Positions 16,374 through 25,998 of a DNA stretch of 64,000 nucleotides are shown here, piece after piece; the stretch's first letter is position 1; each line of letters begins with the position of its first letter. The stretch is taken from contig NZ_CP046535.1 in NCBI RefSeq assembly GCF_009739515.1, positions 992,001 to 1,056,000 of the forward strand, given 5' to 3'. Below the pieces are notes generated by a model. That model was not told where the DNA came from. It searched no databases and was given only the letters and a program-made list of their open reading frames with translations. This DNA comes from Sphingomonas profundi (GTDB lineage Bacteria; Pseudomonadota; Alphaproteobacteria; Sphingomonadales; Sphingomonadaceae). Made by a program: the position numbers and the translations under genes.

Positions 16374-17270
16374 ATGCCGGACGACCATAGTAGCGAGGAC
16401 AGCGGCGGCCGATTGTGGCGCGGCCTGAGGGGGCTGCTGTTCGGCGAGGAGAGCGAGCCGACCCTCCGCGACCAGATCGAGGAGGCGATCGAGGAGCATG
16501 AGGGGGAGGCGCCGTCGCAGGGCGACCTCTCGCCGGTCGAGCGGCAGATGCTGCGCAACCTGCTCCACTTCGGCGAGCGCACCGTGGGCGATATCGGCGT
16601 GCCGCGCGCCGACATCATCGCCGTGGAGGAGGCGACGAGCTTCCCCGATCTGGTCGCCGCCTTCGCCGATGCCGGCCACAGCCGCCTGCCGGTCTATCGC
16701 GACAGCCTGGACGGCGTGATCGGCATGATCCACGTCAAGGACGTGTTCGCCATCCTGGCCGGCGGCGGGCCGCACCCGGAGACGCTGGAGGCGTTGATCC
16801 GCCAGCCGCGCTACGTGCCCGAATCGATGGGCGTGCTGGACCTGCTGGCCGAGATGCGCGCCAGCCGCACCCATCTGGCGATCGTGCTGGACGAATATTC
16901 CGGCACCGAGGGGCTGGTGACGATCGAGGATCTGATGGAGGAGATCGTCGGCGAGATCGAGGACGAGCATGACGAGGAGGCGCTGGCGCTGCTCGTGGCG
17001 ATCGACGGGGGCATGTGGGAGGCAGATGCCCGCGCCGAGCTGGAGGACGTGGCCGAGACGATCGATCCGCGGCTGGCCGAGATCGAGGAGGATGTCGATA
17101 CGCTCGGCGGTCTCGCCTCGGTGCTGGCCGGCCATGTGCCGCAGATCGGCGAAGTGGTGGAACATGCCAGCGGCTGGCGACTTGAGGTGACTGACGGCGA
17201 TGCCAAGCGGGTGACGCGCCTGCGCCTGCATCCGCCGGTGCCGATCGCGGCGGAACTGTCCGAGGAGTGA
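16374..17270 (+). CDS. corC: CBS-domain protein, CorC/HlyC family
   Basis: A soluble 298-residue protein with two CBS domains (about residues 70-200, including VPRADIIAVEEATSFPDLV and SRLPVYRDSLDGVIGMIHVKD) and a C-terminal CorC_HlyC transporter-associated domain (about 215-290, with VDTLGGLASVLAGHVPQIGE). Members take part in Mg/Co efflux or, in the phoH-ybeY context, are proposed cofactors of membrane processes; the exact role is unsettled. It lacks the DUF21 membrane part found in longer relatives. The PQQ-type dehydrogenase gene follows seven bases later. Confidence 0.92.
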   Translation: MPDDHSSEDSGGRLWRGLRGLLFGEESEPTLRDQIEEAIEEHEGEAPSQGDLSPVERQMLRNLLHFGERTVGDIGVPRADIIAVEEATSFPDLVAAFADAGHSRLPVYRDSLDGVIGMIHVKDVFAILAGGGPHPETLEALIRQPRYVPESMGVLDLLAEMRASRTHLAIVLDEYSGTEGLVTIEDLMEEIVGEIEDEHDEEALALLVAIDGGMWEADARAELEDVAETIDPRLAEIEEDVDTLGGLASVLAGHVPQIGEVVEHASGWRLEVTDGDAKRVTRLRLHPPVPIAAELSEE

Positions 17271-17277
17271 GGCTGCC

Positions 17278-18603
17278 GTGCTGAAGAAGCGCATCGTTTT
17301 CCCGCTGATCCTGCTGCTGCTGGGCGTGGCGGCAGTGGTGTTCGTGCGGTCGAGCGGCCGGGCGGCGCTGCCGGTGGAGGCGATGATGGGGCCGATCCGC
17401 CAGCTGCCGGAACCGAACCCGCCGCTGATCACCACGCTGAACGTGGCGCCGGCGATCGGCTGGAAGGCGGGCGAGCGGCCGACGGTGCCGCAGGGGCTGA
17501 AGGTGAATGCGTTCGCGGCGGGGCTGAACCACCCGCGCTGGCTGCTGCCGCTGCCCAACGGCGACGTGCTGGTGGCCGAATCGAACGCGCCGCCGAAGCC
17601 CGGCGAGAAGAAAGGCCTGTTCGCCTGGGTGCAGTCGCTGGTGATGAAGCGGGCGGGGGCGGGCGTGAAGAGCCCGAACCTGATCGTGCTGCTGCGCGAC
17701 GCGAACGGCGACGGCGTGGCGGAGGCGCGCACCGTGCTGGCCCAGGGCCTCGTCTCGCCCTACGGCATGGCGCTGGTGGGCGATCAGCTCTACGTCGCGG
17801 AGGCCGACAAGCTGGTGCGCTTCGCCTTCCGGCCGGGCCAGACGACGGTGGCGAACCCGGTGAAGGTGACGGACCTGCCGGGCGGCCCGATCAACCATCA
17901 CTGGACCAAGAACGTCATCGCCAGCGCCGACGGCAGCAAGCTGTACGTCACTGTCGGATCGAACTCGAACATCGGCGACAACGGCATGGCGGCGGAGGAA
18001 GGCCGCGCCGCCATCTGGGAGGTGGATGCGAAGACTGGCGGGCACCGCATCTACGCCTACGGCCTGCGCAACCCGAACGGCCTGGCCTTCGAGCCCACCT
18101 CCAAGATGCTGTGGACGGTGGTGAACGAGCGCGACGGGCTCGGCTCCGACATCGTGCCGGACTATCTGACCTCGGTGGATTTCGGCGGCTTCTACGGTTG
18201 GCCGTGGTATTATTGGGGCGGCTACATCGACAAGCGCGTCGATGGCCGTGACGACATGCAGCAGCAATATGTCGAGCGGCCGGATTATGCACTGGGCGCC
18301 CACACCGCCTCGCTCGGGCTCGCCTTCGCGTCCGGTGCCAAGCTGGGGCCGCGCTTTGCCGAGGGCGCCTTCGTCGGCCAGCACGGATCGTGGAACCGCA
18401 AGCCGAAGGCCGGCTACAAGGTGATCTTCGTGCCGTTCGCCAAGGGTCGGCCAGCCGGCAAGCCGGTGGACGTGCTGACCGGCTTCCTGAACAAGGACGA
18501 GAAGGCGCGCGGCCGCCCGGTCGGCGTGGCGATCGATCGCGCCGGCGCGCTGCTGGTGGCGGACGATGTGGGCAATGCGGTATGGCGGGTGACGGCGGGC
18601 TGA
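17278..18603 (+). CDS. Membrane-anchored PQQ-type sugar (sorbosone) dehydrogenase
   Basis: A 441-residue beta-propeller oxidoreductase of the soluble glucose/L-sorbosone dehydrogenase family. An N-terminal anchor or uncleaved signal (residues 6-24, FPLILLLLGVAAVVFV) places it in the periplasm. Propeller landmarks include LNHPRWLLPLPNGDVLVAES, SPYGMALVGDQLYVAEA, INHHWTKNVI, YGLRNPNGLAFEP and GQHGSWNRKPKAGYKV, the last two matching the PQQ/Ca-binding blades. It probably oxidises aldoses or sorbosone and passes electrons to the respiratory chain. GTG start, seven bases after corC. Confidence 0.87.
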   Translation: MLKKRIVFPLILLLLGVAAVVFVRSSGRAALPVEAMMGPIRQLPEPNPPLITTLNVAPAIGWKAGERPTVPQGLKVNAFAAGLNHPRWLLPLPNGDVLVAESNAPPKPGEKKGLFAWVQSLVMKRAGAGVKSPNLIVLLRDANGDGVAEARTVLAQGLVSPYGMALVGDQLYVAEADKLVRFAFRPGQTTVANPVKVTDLPGGPINHHWTKNVIASADGSKLYVTVGSNSNIGDNGMAAEEGRAAIWEVDAKTGGHRIYAYGLRNPNGLAFEPTSKMLWTVVNERDGLGSDIVPDYLTSVDFGGFYGWPWYYWGGYIDKRVDGRDDMQQQYVERPDYALGAHTASLGLAFASGAKLGPRFAEGAFVGQHGSWNRKPKAGYKVIFVPFAKGRPAGKPVDVLTGFLNKDEKARGRPVGVAIDRAGALLVADDVGNAVWRVTAG

Positions 18604-18615
18604 GCCCGCGCCACC

Positions 18616-19041
18616 TCAGGTGGCGAACAGTTGCGCGGGATCCGCAAAGGCCTTGAACTCCAGCGCGTTGCCGGAAGGGTCGCGGAAAAACATCGTCGCC
18701 TGCTCGCCCGGCAGGCCCTTGAAGCGGATGTGCGGGGCGATGCCGAAGGGGATGCCGGCGGCCTCGACCCGCGCCGCGAGCGCCTTCCACTCGGCCATCG
18801 CCAGCACCACGCCGAAGTGCGGCACCGGCACGTCATGCCCGTCCACCGCGTTCGACACGGCCACCGGCGGCGGCATCGCGGGATCGAGGTGGGCGACGAT
18901 CTGGTGGCCGAACAGATCGAAATCGATCCACCCGGCCGCGCTCCGCCCCTCCGCGCAGCCGAGCACGCCGCCGTAGAAGGCGCGCGCCGCCGCCAGATCG
19001 TGGACCGGAAAGGCGAGGTGGAACGGGCGGAGAGGGGCCAT
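18616..19041 (-). CDS. VOC family (glyoxalase-like) protein
   Basis: A 141-residue protein of the vicinal-oxygen-chelate superfamily with a single two-module fold: [20 protein letters not shown] at the start (His as first metal ligand), PHFGVVLA in the middle, and [18 protein letters not shown] at the end (Glu as last ligand). Such proteins act as dioxygenases, lyases or antibiotic-resistance binders; the substrate cannot be told. I start it at ATG 19041, where homology begins, although the frame is open upstream. It converges on the PQQ-type dehydrogenase with a small 7-bp hairpin over its stop. Confidence 0.87.
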   Translation of the reverse strand: MAPLRPFHLAFPVHDLAAARAFYGGVLGCAEGRSAAGWIDFDLFGHQIVAHLDPAMPPPVAVSNAVDGHDVPVPHFGVVLAMAEWKALAARVEAAGIPFGIAPHIRFKGLPGEQATMFFRDPSGNALEFKAFADPAQLFAT

Positions 19042-19167
19042 GCCCCGCCTGTAGCGCCCCGCCGCCGCTGGCGGTAGCGCATGATGCGGCCGCCGCCGCG
19101 CTTGCGGATCACCGGCCCAGCGCCTAGTCGCCACCCCGACGGCAACAGCGGCCGGGGTGGAGGCGAG

Positions 19168-19596
19168 ATGGCGCGATCCGATTTCCGTTTCCACGTGCCC
19201 AAACGCGTCCGCTATTCCGAGATCGACGCGCAGGCCGTTGTCTTCAACGCGCGCTACCTCGACTATCTCGATATCGCGATGTCGGAGTATTTCCGCACGC
19301 TGCGTGTCCCCGGCGGCAAGGACGGCCTGCACTTCCAGTTCGCCCGCACCACGCTGAACTACCGCAAGCCGATCCGCTTCGACGAGATGATCGATCTCTG
19401 CGTGCGCTGCGCAAGGATCGGCACGGCATCGATCACCCTGGCTTTCGAATATCACGGGGCCGGTGGCGAGGATCTGCGCTGCGAGGGCGAGAGCGTGATC
19501 GTCAACCTGGCCGGGATTGGCGCGGGATCGGCGCCCGTGCCGCCAGCGATCGTCGCCTTGTTCGAGGCGCATGAGGGGCGGAGCCTGCGCGCGTGA
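19168..19596 (+). CDS. Acyl-CoA thioesterase, hotdog fold (YbgC/FadM-like)
   Basis: A 142-residue hotdog thioesterase of the 4-hydroxybenzoyl-CoA type that hydrolyses acyl-CoAs. The signature [20 protein letters not shown] contains the expected catalytic Asp20, and [18 protein letters not shown] follows as in FadM/YbgC. GGAGG lies just upstream of ATG 19168. Its stop shares a base with the start of lnt (TGATG), so the two are probably cotranslated; a link between acyl turnover and lipoprotein acylation is only an inference from that. Confidence 0.87.
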   Translation: MARSDFRFHVPKRVRYSEIDAQAVVFNARYLDYLDIAMSEYFRTLRVPGGKDGLHFQFARTTLNYRKPIRFDEMIDLCVRCARIGTASITLAFEYHGAGGEDLRCEGESVIVNLAGIGAGSAPVPPAIVALFEAHEGRSLRA

Positions 19597-21107
19597 TGCG
19601 GGGCCGCGCGATGCTGCCGTGGCTGGCCGGCAAGCTGCGCTGGAGCGTGCTCGGCGCCGCCGCGGCGATGGGCTTCGCGCCGCTCGATCTGTGGCCGGTC
19701 GCGCTGGCGGCGCTGGCGCTGCTGATGATCGGCATCGCCCGCGCCGAGCGGCTGCGCACCGCGCTGGCGATCGGCTGGTGGTTCGGCCTCGGCCACTTCG
19801 TGCTGGGGCTAGACTGGATCGCCGAGGCGTTCACCTTCCAGGCGGCGATGCCGGCGTGGCTGGGCGTGGTGGCGGTGGTGCTGCTCTCGCTCTATCTGGC
19901 GGTCTATCCGGCGGTGGCGGTGGGCCTGGCCTGGCGCTGGGGGCGGCAGGACCGGTTGCGGCTGGTGCTCGTCTTCGCCGCCGCCTGGATCGTGACCGAG
20001 TGGTTGCGCGCGACCCTGTTCACCGGCTTCGCGTGGAACCCGCTGGGCGTGCTGTGGGTGCCGCTGCTGCCGATCGCGGGTGCTGCGAAGTGGATCGGCA
20101 CCTATGGTCTTGGCGGCCTGGCGATCCTTGCCGCCGGGTTGCCGCTGATGCTGGTGCAGCGCCGCTGGATCGCCGCCGCCGCGCTTGCCGCCGGGCTGGC
20201 GCTGGCGCCGCTGCCGCTGCTGCTGGCGCCCGGCCATGCCGATGGCGCCGGCGATCGCGTCCACATCGTCCAGCCGAACATCGTCCAGCAGGACAAGTGG
20301 GCCAAGGGGTTCGAGGCGCGTAACTTCGCCCGCCTCGTGCGCCTGACCGGCCGGCCGGAGGCGGAGCCGCGCCTGATCCTGTGGCCGGAGGCGGCGGTGC
20401 CCGACTATCTCGAGGACGAGCCCTGGGCGGCCCGGCGCATCGCCCGCCTGCTCGGCCCGCGCGACCTGCTGATGACGGGCGGCGTCGCGATCGAGTGGGA
20501 CAGGGACGGCAACGCCATCGGCGCGCGCAACAGCATGTTCGTCGTCGATCCGCGGGCGCGGCTGCTGGGCCGCTACGACAAGGCGCATCTGGTGCCCTAT
20601 GGCGAGTATCTGCCGATGCGGCCGATCCTCTCGGCGATCGGCCTGTCCCGCCTGGCGCCCGGCGACCTCGATTTCTGGCCGGGGCCGGGGCCGCGCAGCT
20701 TCGATCTGCCGGGCTTCGGCGTGGTCGGCGTGCAGGTGTGCTACGAGATCATCTTCTCCGGCCAGGTGATCGATCGGGCGAACCGGCCGACCTTCCTGTT
20801 CAACCCTTCGAACGATGCGTGGTTCGGCGCGTCCGGCCCGCCGCAGCATCTGGCGCAGGCGCGGCTGCGCGCGATCGAGGAGGGGATCGCCGTGGTGCGC
20901 GCCACGCCCACCGGCATCTCCGCCGTGATCGATCCGGACGGGCGGCTGCTCGCCAGCCTGGACTGGCGCACGGCGGGCGCGATCGAACTGCGGCTGCCGT
21001 CGCCGGTGCCGCCGACGCCGTTCGCGCGCGGCGGCAACATCCTGCCCTTCCTGTTCGCCGGGCTGCTGCTGATCGCGGCATTTGCGCATCGCCGGTTCGC
21101 CCGCTAA
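19596..21107 (+). CDS. lnt: Apolipoprotein N-acyltransferase
   Basis: Lnt adds the third acyl chain to lipoproteins at the periplasmic face of the inner membrane. The 503-residue protein has six or so membrane helices in residues 10-210, then a nitrilase-fold domain with the catalytic triad Glu265 ([10 protein letters not shown]), Lys329 ([13 protein letters not shown]) and Cys382 ([11 protein letters not shown]), and a final helix near the C-terminus. ATG 19596 overlaps the thioesterase stop; a GTG one codon earlier is equally readable. metK follows, the usual alphaproteobacterial order. Confidence 0.96.
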   Translation: MRGRAMLPWLAGKLRWSVLGAAAAMGFAPLDLWPVALAALALLMIGIARAERLRTALAIGWWFGLGHFVLGLDWIAEAFTFQAAMPAWLGVVAVVLLSLYLAVYPAVAVGLAWRWGRQDRLRLVLVFAAAWIVTEWLRATLFTGFAWNPLGVLWVPLLPIAGAAKWIGTYGLGGLAILAAGLPLMLVQRRWIAAAALAAGLALAPLPLLLAPGHADGAGDRVHIVQPNIVQQDKWAKGFEARNFARLVRLTGRPEAEPRLILWPEAAVPDYLEDEPWAARRIARLLGPRDLLMTGGVAIEWDRDGNAIGARNSMFVVDPRARLLGRYDKAHLVPYGEYLPMRPILSAIGLSRLAPGDLDFWPGPGPRSFDLPGFGVVGVQVCYEIIFSGQVIDRANRPTFLFNPSNDAWFGASGPPQHLAQARLRAIEEGIAVVRATPTGISAVIDPDGRLLASLDWRTAGAIELRLPSPVPPTPFARGGNILPFLFAGLLLIAAFAHRRFAR

Positions 21108-21180
21108 GGCACATAAGGAAAGCTTTATATCCGCCCGCGGCCGACGCGCGGCCGCCCTGTTCCGAAAGGCACGAACTGCG

Positions 21181-22386
<1,206 letters not shown>

Positions 22387-22446
22387 CGCGAAGTTCATTT
22401 GTGCGGGCGGCGGCGCGGGCATAGAGTAGCGGCCGAGGAGAATGCG

Positions 22447-22644
22447 ATGCGTCACCTTTTGATCCCGGCGGCCGTGGCGATCGGCCTGGCCGGCATCGCG
22501 GCGCCGGCGCTGGCGGCGCCGTGCAAGGATGCCAAGGGCAAGTTCGTCAAATGCCCGCAGGCGGCGGCCAAGCCGGCGCAGCGGTGCAAGAACGCCAAGG
22601 GCCATTTCGCCAAGTGCGGCACGCCGGGCGCCAAGCCCGTCTGA
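22447..22644 (+). CDS. Small exported protein with two C-x9-C repeats
   Basis: A 65-residue protein not assigned to a known function. Residues 1-24 are a clear signal peptide ending in ALAA. The mature part holds two copies of an 11-residue unit, CKDAKGKFVKC (26-36) and CKNAKGHFAKC (47-57), joined by a Pro/Ala linker. The repeats are basic and each could close with a disulfide. GAGGAG lies eight bases before ATG 22447. A strong terminator follows, so it is transcribed alone or with metK. Might bind metal, nucleic acid or wall polymers; unknown. Confidence 0.72.
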   Translation: MRHLLIPAAVAIGLAGIAAPALAAPCKDAKGKFVKCPQAAAKPAQRCKNAKGHFAKCGTPGAKPV

Positions 22645-22672
22645 CCGCCCGTATCAGCCATCCCTAGAACTC

Positions 22673-22702
22673 GGCCGTCCCGCAAGGGGCGGCCTTTTGT
22701 TT
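22673..22702 (+). terminator. Intrinsic terminator with GNRA loop
   Basis: ggccgtccc (22673-22681) pairs with ggggcggcc (22686-22694) over 9 bp (one G-T pair) around a GCAA tetraloop, followed by ttttgttt. This is the most classical rho-independent terminator of the forward housekeeping run and separates the small exported protein from trmB. Confidence 0.85.
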
Positions 22703-22746
22703 GGGGGCGGTTCCATCGCGGGCGATACCCCTCTAAGCGGCACGCC

Positions 22747-23439
22747 ATGTCCGATGCGCCGCACGATCCCAGCACCATACGCCGGCTCTACGGCCGCCGG
22801 CAGGGGCACAAGCTGCGGCAGGGGCAGGCCGCGCTGGTGGAGGATCTGCTGCCGGCGCTGGCCGTGCCGGAGGAGGGGCCGCTGGACGCCGCGCGCCTGT
22901 TCGGCGGCGAGCGGCCGCTGGAGCTGGAGATCGGCTTCGGCGCCGGCGAGCATCTGGCGGCGCAGGCGGCGATGCGGCCCGGCCATGGCTTCATCGGCTG
23001 CGAGCCGTTCCTCAACGGCGTGGTCGGCGCGCTGGGCCATATCGAGCGGGATGGGCTGAAGAATGTCCGCCTGCACATGGGCGACGCGCTGGAGGTGCTG
23101 GACCGGCTGGCCGACGCCTCGCTGGAGCGGGTCTATCTGCTCCATCCCGATCCCTGGCCCAAGGCGCGCCACGCCAAGCGCCGCTTCATGAACCCCGGCC
23201 CGATCGCCCGCATCGCCGCCAAGCTGCGACCCGGCGGCGAGTTCCGCTTCGGCACCGACCACCCGGTCTACTGCCGCTGGGCGATGATGGTGATGGGCGC
23301 GCGACCGGACTTCACCTGGACGGCCGAGCGCCCGGCCGATTTCCTGATTCGACCGGACGACTGGCCCGACAGCCGCTACGCCGCCAAGGCCCGGCGCGAG
23401 GGCCGCGAGGTCTGGTACTTCCGATACGTGCGGACATAG
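22747..23439 (+). CDS. trmB: tRNA (guanine-N7-)-methyltransferase
   Basis: TrmB methylates G46 of the tRNA variable loop with SAM. The 230-residue protein begins with the family's RRLYGRRQGHKLRQGQ, then the SAM motif ELEIGFGAGEHLAAQA, IGCEPFLNGVVGAL, and the signature LLHPDPWPKARHAKRRFMNP. The C-terminus GREVWYFRY is also typical. It is preceded by an intrinsic terminator and so probably has its own promoter; it converges on the GST gene. Confidence 0.95.
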   Translation: MSDAPHDPSTIRRLYGRRQGHKLRQGQAALVEDLLPALAVPEEGPLDAARLFGGERPLELEIGFGAGEHLAAQAAMRPGHGFIGCEPFLNGVVGALGHIERDGLKNVRLHMGDALEVLDRLADASLERVYLLHPDPWPKARHAKRRFMNPGPIARIAAKLRPGGEFRFGTDHPVYCRWAMMVMGARPDFTWTAERPADFLIRPDDWPDSRYAAKARREGREVWYFRYVRT

Positions 23440-23508
23440 CCGCGCCGGCACACGATCCGTATCGGCCGGGTCCGTGCAAGAGCCTCGCAGTCGATGCTCA
23501 GCGCCGGC

Positions 23509-24147
23509 TCAGGCTTCGCCCCATGCCGCGCGGACCGTCTGCACCGCCGGGCGGGCGAGCATGCGATCGAAGTGGCGCTGCAGGTTCGCCGGCAGCGCGA
23601 TATCCTGCTGCGGCGCCCAACGCTCGACGTAGAACAGCGCGAAATCCGCGATGGTCAGCGTGTCGCCGACCGCGAAATCGTGTCCGGCAAGCTGTGGATC
23701 GAGGATGGCGAAGCCTTGCTCGACCATCTCGCGCCCCTGCCTGCGCACCGATCCGCTGCCGAGGCCGGTCGCCTGATGCACGACATCCTGCGGCTCGAAC
23801 TTGCCGGGCGCGAAGATCCGGCCGAAGCCCTGACCGTGGATCGTGCCTTCCACATAGCCGAGCATCTCGACCATGCGGCCCTCCGCATCGGCATCCTCGG
23901 GGATCAGCCCCGCCTCCGGGCTGGTGCGGGCCAGCCAGGTCGCGATGGCGCCGAACTCGGTCAGCACGCTGCCATCGTCGCGCACGAGGGTGGGCACCTT
24001 GCCCTTCGGGTTGATGGCGAGAAAGGCCGGCGCGTGGGTGGCGCCGCCGGCCACGTCTAGCTTCTCGGTCTCGTAGGGCCGGCCGAGTTCCTCCAGCAGG
24101 ATGTGGATGCCGATCGCACAGGTGTGCGGACCCCAGTACAGCTTCAT
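23509..24147 (-). CDS. Glutathione S-transferase
   Basis: A 212-residue GST. The thioredoxin-like N-domain (residues 1-80) has MKLYWGPHTCAIGIHILLEE and NPKGKVPTLV with the cis-proline, and ends with DGSVLTEFGAIATWLA; the helical C-domain includes FAVGDTLTIADFALFYVERW with the conserved N-capping box Asp. Cys10 sits where bacterial beta-class enzymes keep a catalytic or glutathione-contacting residue. Substrate unknown. Single reverse gene between trmB and ald. Confidence 0.9.
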   Translation of the reverse strand: MKLYWGPHTCAIGIHILLEELGRPYETEKLDVAGGATHAPAFLAINPKGKVPTLVRDDGSVLTEFGAIATWLARTSPEAGLIPEDADAEGRMVEMLGYVEGTIHGQGFGRIFAPGKFEPQDVVHQATGLGSGSVRRQGREMVEQGFAILDPQLAGHDFAVGDTLTIADFALFYVERWAPQQDIALPANLQRHFDRMLARPAVQTVRAAWGEA

Positions 24148-24255
24148 CGCTCGCTCTCCAGCCGTTCGTCGTGACGATGGAGAGGAAACCCCGAAGGCGA
24201 CCCGGCGGGTCCACGCATGATCGGCCGCCTCGCCCAGGGCGGCCGGTGGCCTTCG

Positions 24256-25344
24256 TCAGTTCAGGCCCAGCGCCTCCTGCACGGCCGGGTGCGTGATCCT
24301 GCCGTTCGCGACGTTCAGGCCGTTGGCGAGGTGGGCATCCTGCTCCATCGCCCGTTCGGCGCCCAGGTTCGCCAGCTTCAGCACGAACGGCAAAGTCGCG
24401 TTGTTGAGCGCGAAGGCGCTGGTGCGCGCGACGGCGCCCGGCATGTTGGCGACGCAATAGTGGATCACGCCATCCACTTCGAACACCGGATTCTCATGGG
24501 TGGTCGGGTGGCTCGTCTCAAAGCAGCCGCCCTGATCGATCGCGATGTCGACGAGCACGGAGCCGCGCTTCATCGTCCTCACCATCTCGCGGGTGACGAG
24601 CTTGGGGGCGGCCGCGCCCGGGATCAGCACCGCGCCGATAACCAGCGACGCGCTCTTCACCGCGGCCGCGATCGCCGCACGGGAGGCGTAGGCCGTCTTG
24701 ATCTGGCTGGAGAAGAACATGTCCAATTCCGCCAGCCGATCGTTGCTGATGTCGTAGATCGTCACGTCGGCGCGCATGCCGACGGCCATCTGCGCGGCGT
24801 TCACGCCCGAGATGCCGCCGCCGAGGATGGCGACCTTCGCCGGCGCCACCCCCGGCACGCCGCCCAGCAGCACGCCGCGACCGCCCTGTTCCTTCTCCAG
24901 ATAATGCGCGCCGACCTGAACCGACATGCGCCCGGCCACCTCGCTCATCGGCTTGAGCAGCGGCAGGCCGCCCTTGGCCGCGGTGACGGTCTCGTAGGCG
25001 ATGCAGGTGGCGCCGGATGCCATCAGCCCTTCCGCCTGCGGCCGGTCTGCGGCGAGGTGCAGGTAGGTGAACAGCAGGTGGCGCGGCTCCAGCATGGCGA
25101 TCTCGCCGGCCTGCGGCTCCTTGACCTTCACGATCATGTCCGCTGCGGCGAAGGTGGATCGGGCATCGGGCAGGATGGTCGCGCCCGCCGCCTGATAGTC
25201 GGCATCGTCGAAGTCGATGCCGTTGCCGGCCTTCGTCTCGACGAACACCTCGTGGCCGGCACTCACCAGTTCCGCCACGGAGGGCGGCGTGAGGCCGACG
25301 CGATATTCGTGGTTCTTGATCTCCTTGGGGATGCCGACGCGCAT
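24256..25344 (-). CDS. ald: Alanine dehydrogenase
   Basis: NAD-dependent oxidative deamination of L-alanine to pyruvate and ammonia. The 362-residue protein starts MRVGIPKEIKNHEYRVGL, contains VKVKEPQAGE (substrate Lys), FTYLHLAADR (catalytic His), VAILGGGISGVNAAQMAVGM (Rossmann GxGxxG) and DIAIDQGGCFETS, all diagnostic for Ald. It is divergent from an Lrp-type regulator across 127 bases, an arrangement known in other bacteria where the regulator activates ald in response to alanine. Confidence 0.96.
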   Translation of the reverse strand: MRVGIPKEIKNHEYRVGLTPPSVAELVSAGHEVFVETKAGNGIDFDDADYQAAGATILPDARSTFAAADMIVKVKEPQAGEIAMLEPRHLLFTYLHLAADRPQAEGLMASGATCIAYETVTAAKGGLPLLKPMSEVAGRMSVQVGAHYLEKEQGGRGVLLGGVPGVAPAKVAILGGGISGVNAAQMAVGMRADVTIYDISNDRLAELDMFFSSQIKTAYASRAAIAAAVKSASLVIGAVLIPGAAAPKLVTREMVRTMKRGSVLVDIAIDQGGCFETSHPTTHENPVFEVDGVIHYCVANMPGAVARTSAFALNNATLPFVLKLANLGAERAMEQDAHLANGLNVANGRITHPAVQEALGLN

Positions 25345-25471
25345 TCGAAACTCTCCACCGTTTGAGGAACGGAATATAGTCGCTGAGCGCTGCCATGTTT
25401 TCCGATATATCCGCCGCTGGGCGAGGTTGCCGCAAAGATCGTGCGCGATGGTTCGCTAAACCGGGATATCC

Positions 25472-25918
25472 ATGCACATTGACGCTCTCGACGAAAAGAT
25501 CCTGCGACATCTCAGGCGGGATTCGTCGCTGACCAGCGAGGCGCTGGGCGAGGCGATCGGGCTGTCGCCATCGGCCACGCACCGGCGGGTGAAGGCGCTG
25601 GAGCGGGACGGCATGATCCTGGGCTACTCGGCGCGCCTGTCCCGCCTGGCGGAGGGCAATCCTTCCACCGTGTTCGTGCAGGTCACGCTGGTGGATCAGC
25701 GCCGCGCGACCATGGAGGCGTTCGAAGGCGCGCTGGCGCGGACGAGCCAGGTGCACGAAGCGCATCTGATGAGCGGTGAATCCGACTATCTGCTGAAGGT
25801 ACTGGTGCCGGAGAGCGACAGCTACGAACGCATCCACCGCGAGATCCTTGCCGGTCTGCCCGGCGTGCACCGGCTGGTGACGCAGTTCACGATCCGTACG
25901 TTGGCGGTCGGCCGTTAG
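25472..25918 (+). CDS. Lrp/AsnC family regulator (likely of ald)
   Basis: A 148-residue feast/famine regulator. The N-terminal winged helix is LDEKILRHLRRDSSLTSEAL ... GLSPSATHRRVKALERDGMI, followed by the RAM/AsnC ligand domain (about residues 68-145) with HEAHLMSGESDYLLKVLVPE. Divergence from ald makes alanine the best guess for its ligand. The shared intergenic region contains AT-rich stretches (for example ttttccgatatatccg) that could be Lrp sites. A ribosome site is weak (CGGGATATCC before the ATG). Confidence 0.92.
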   Translation: MHIDALDEKILRHLRRDSSLTSEALGEAIGLSPSATHRRVKALERDGMILGYSARLSRLAEGNPSTVFVQVTLVDQRRATMEAFEGALARTSQVHEAHLMSGESDYLLKVLVPESDSYERIHREILAGLPGVHRLVTQFTIRTLAVGR

Positions 25919-25998
25919 GCCGCGGCGGCCCGTATGTGCGACCGATCGAACCGGCCGTTAGAGCTAATTTAACCGCGATTGCCGACAAGTCAGCCTCT

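Noticed and set aside
21108-21180. Possible SAM riboswitch before metK
   Set aside because: Only a 6-bp hairpin is visible and no SAM-I, SAM-II or SAM/SAH consensus could be matched by eye.
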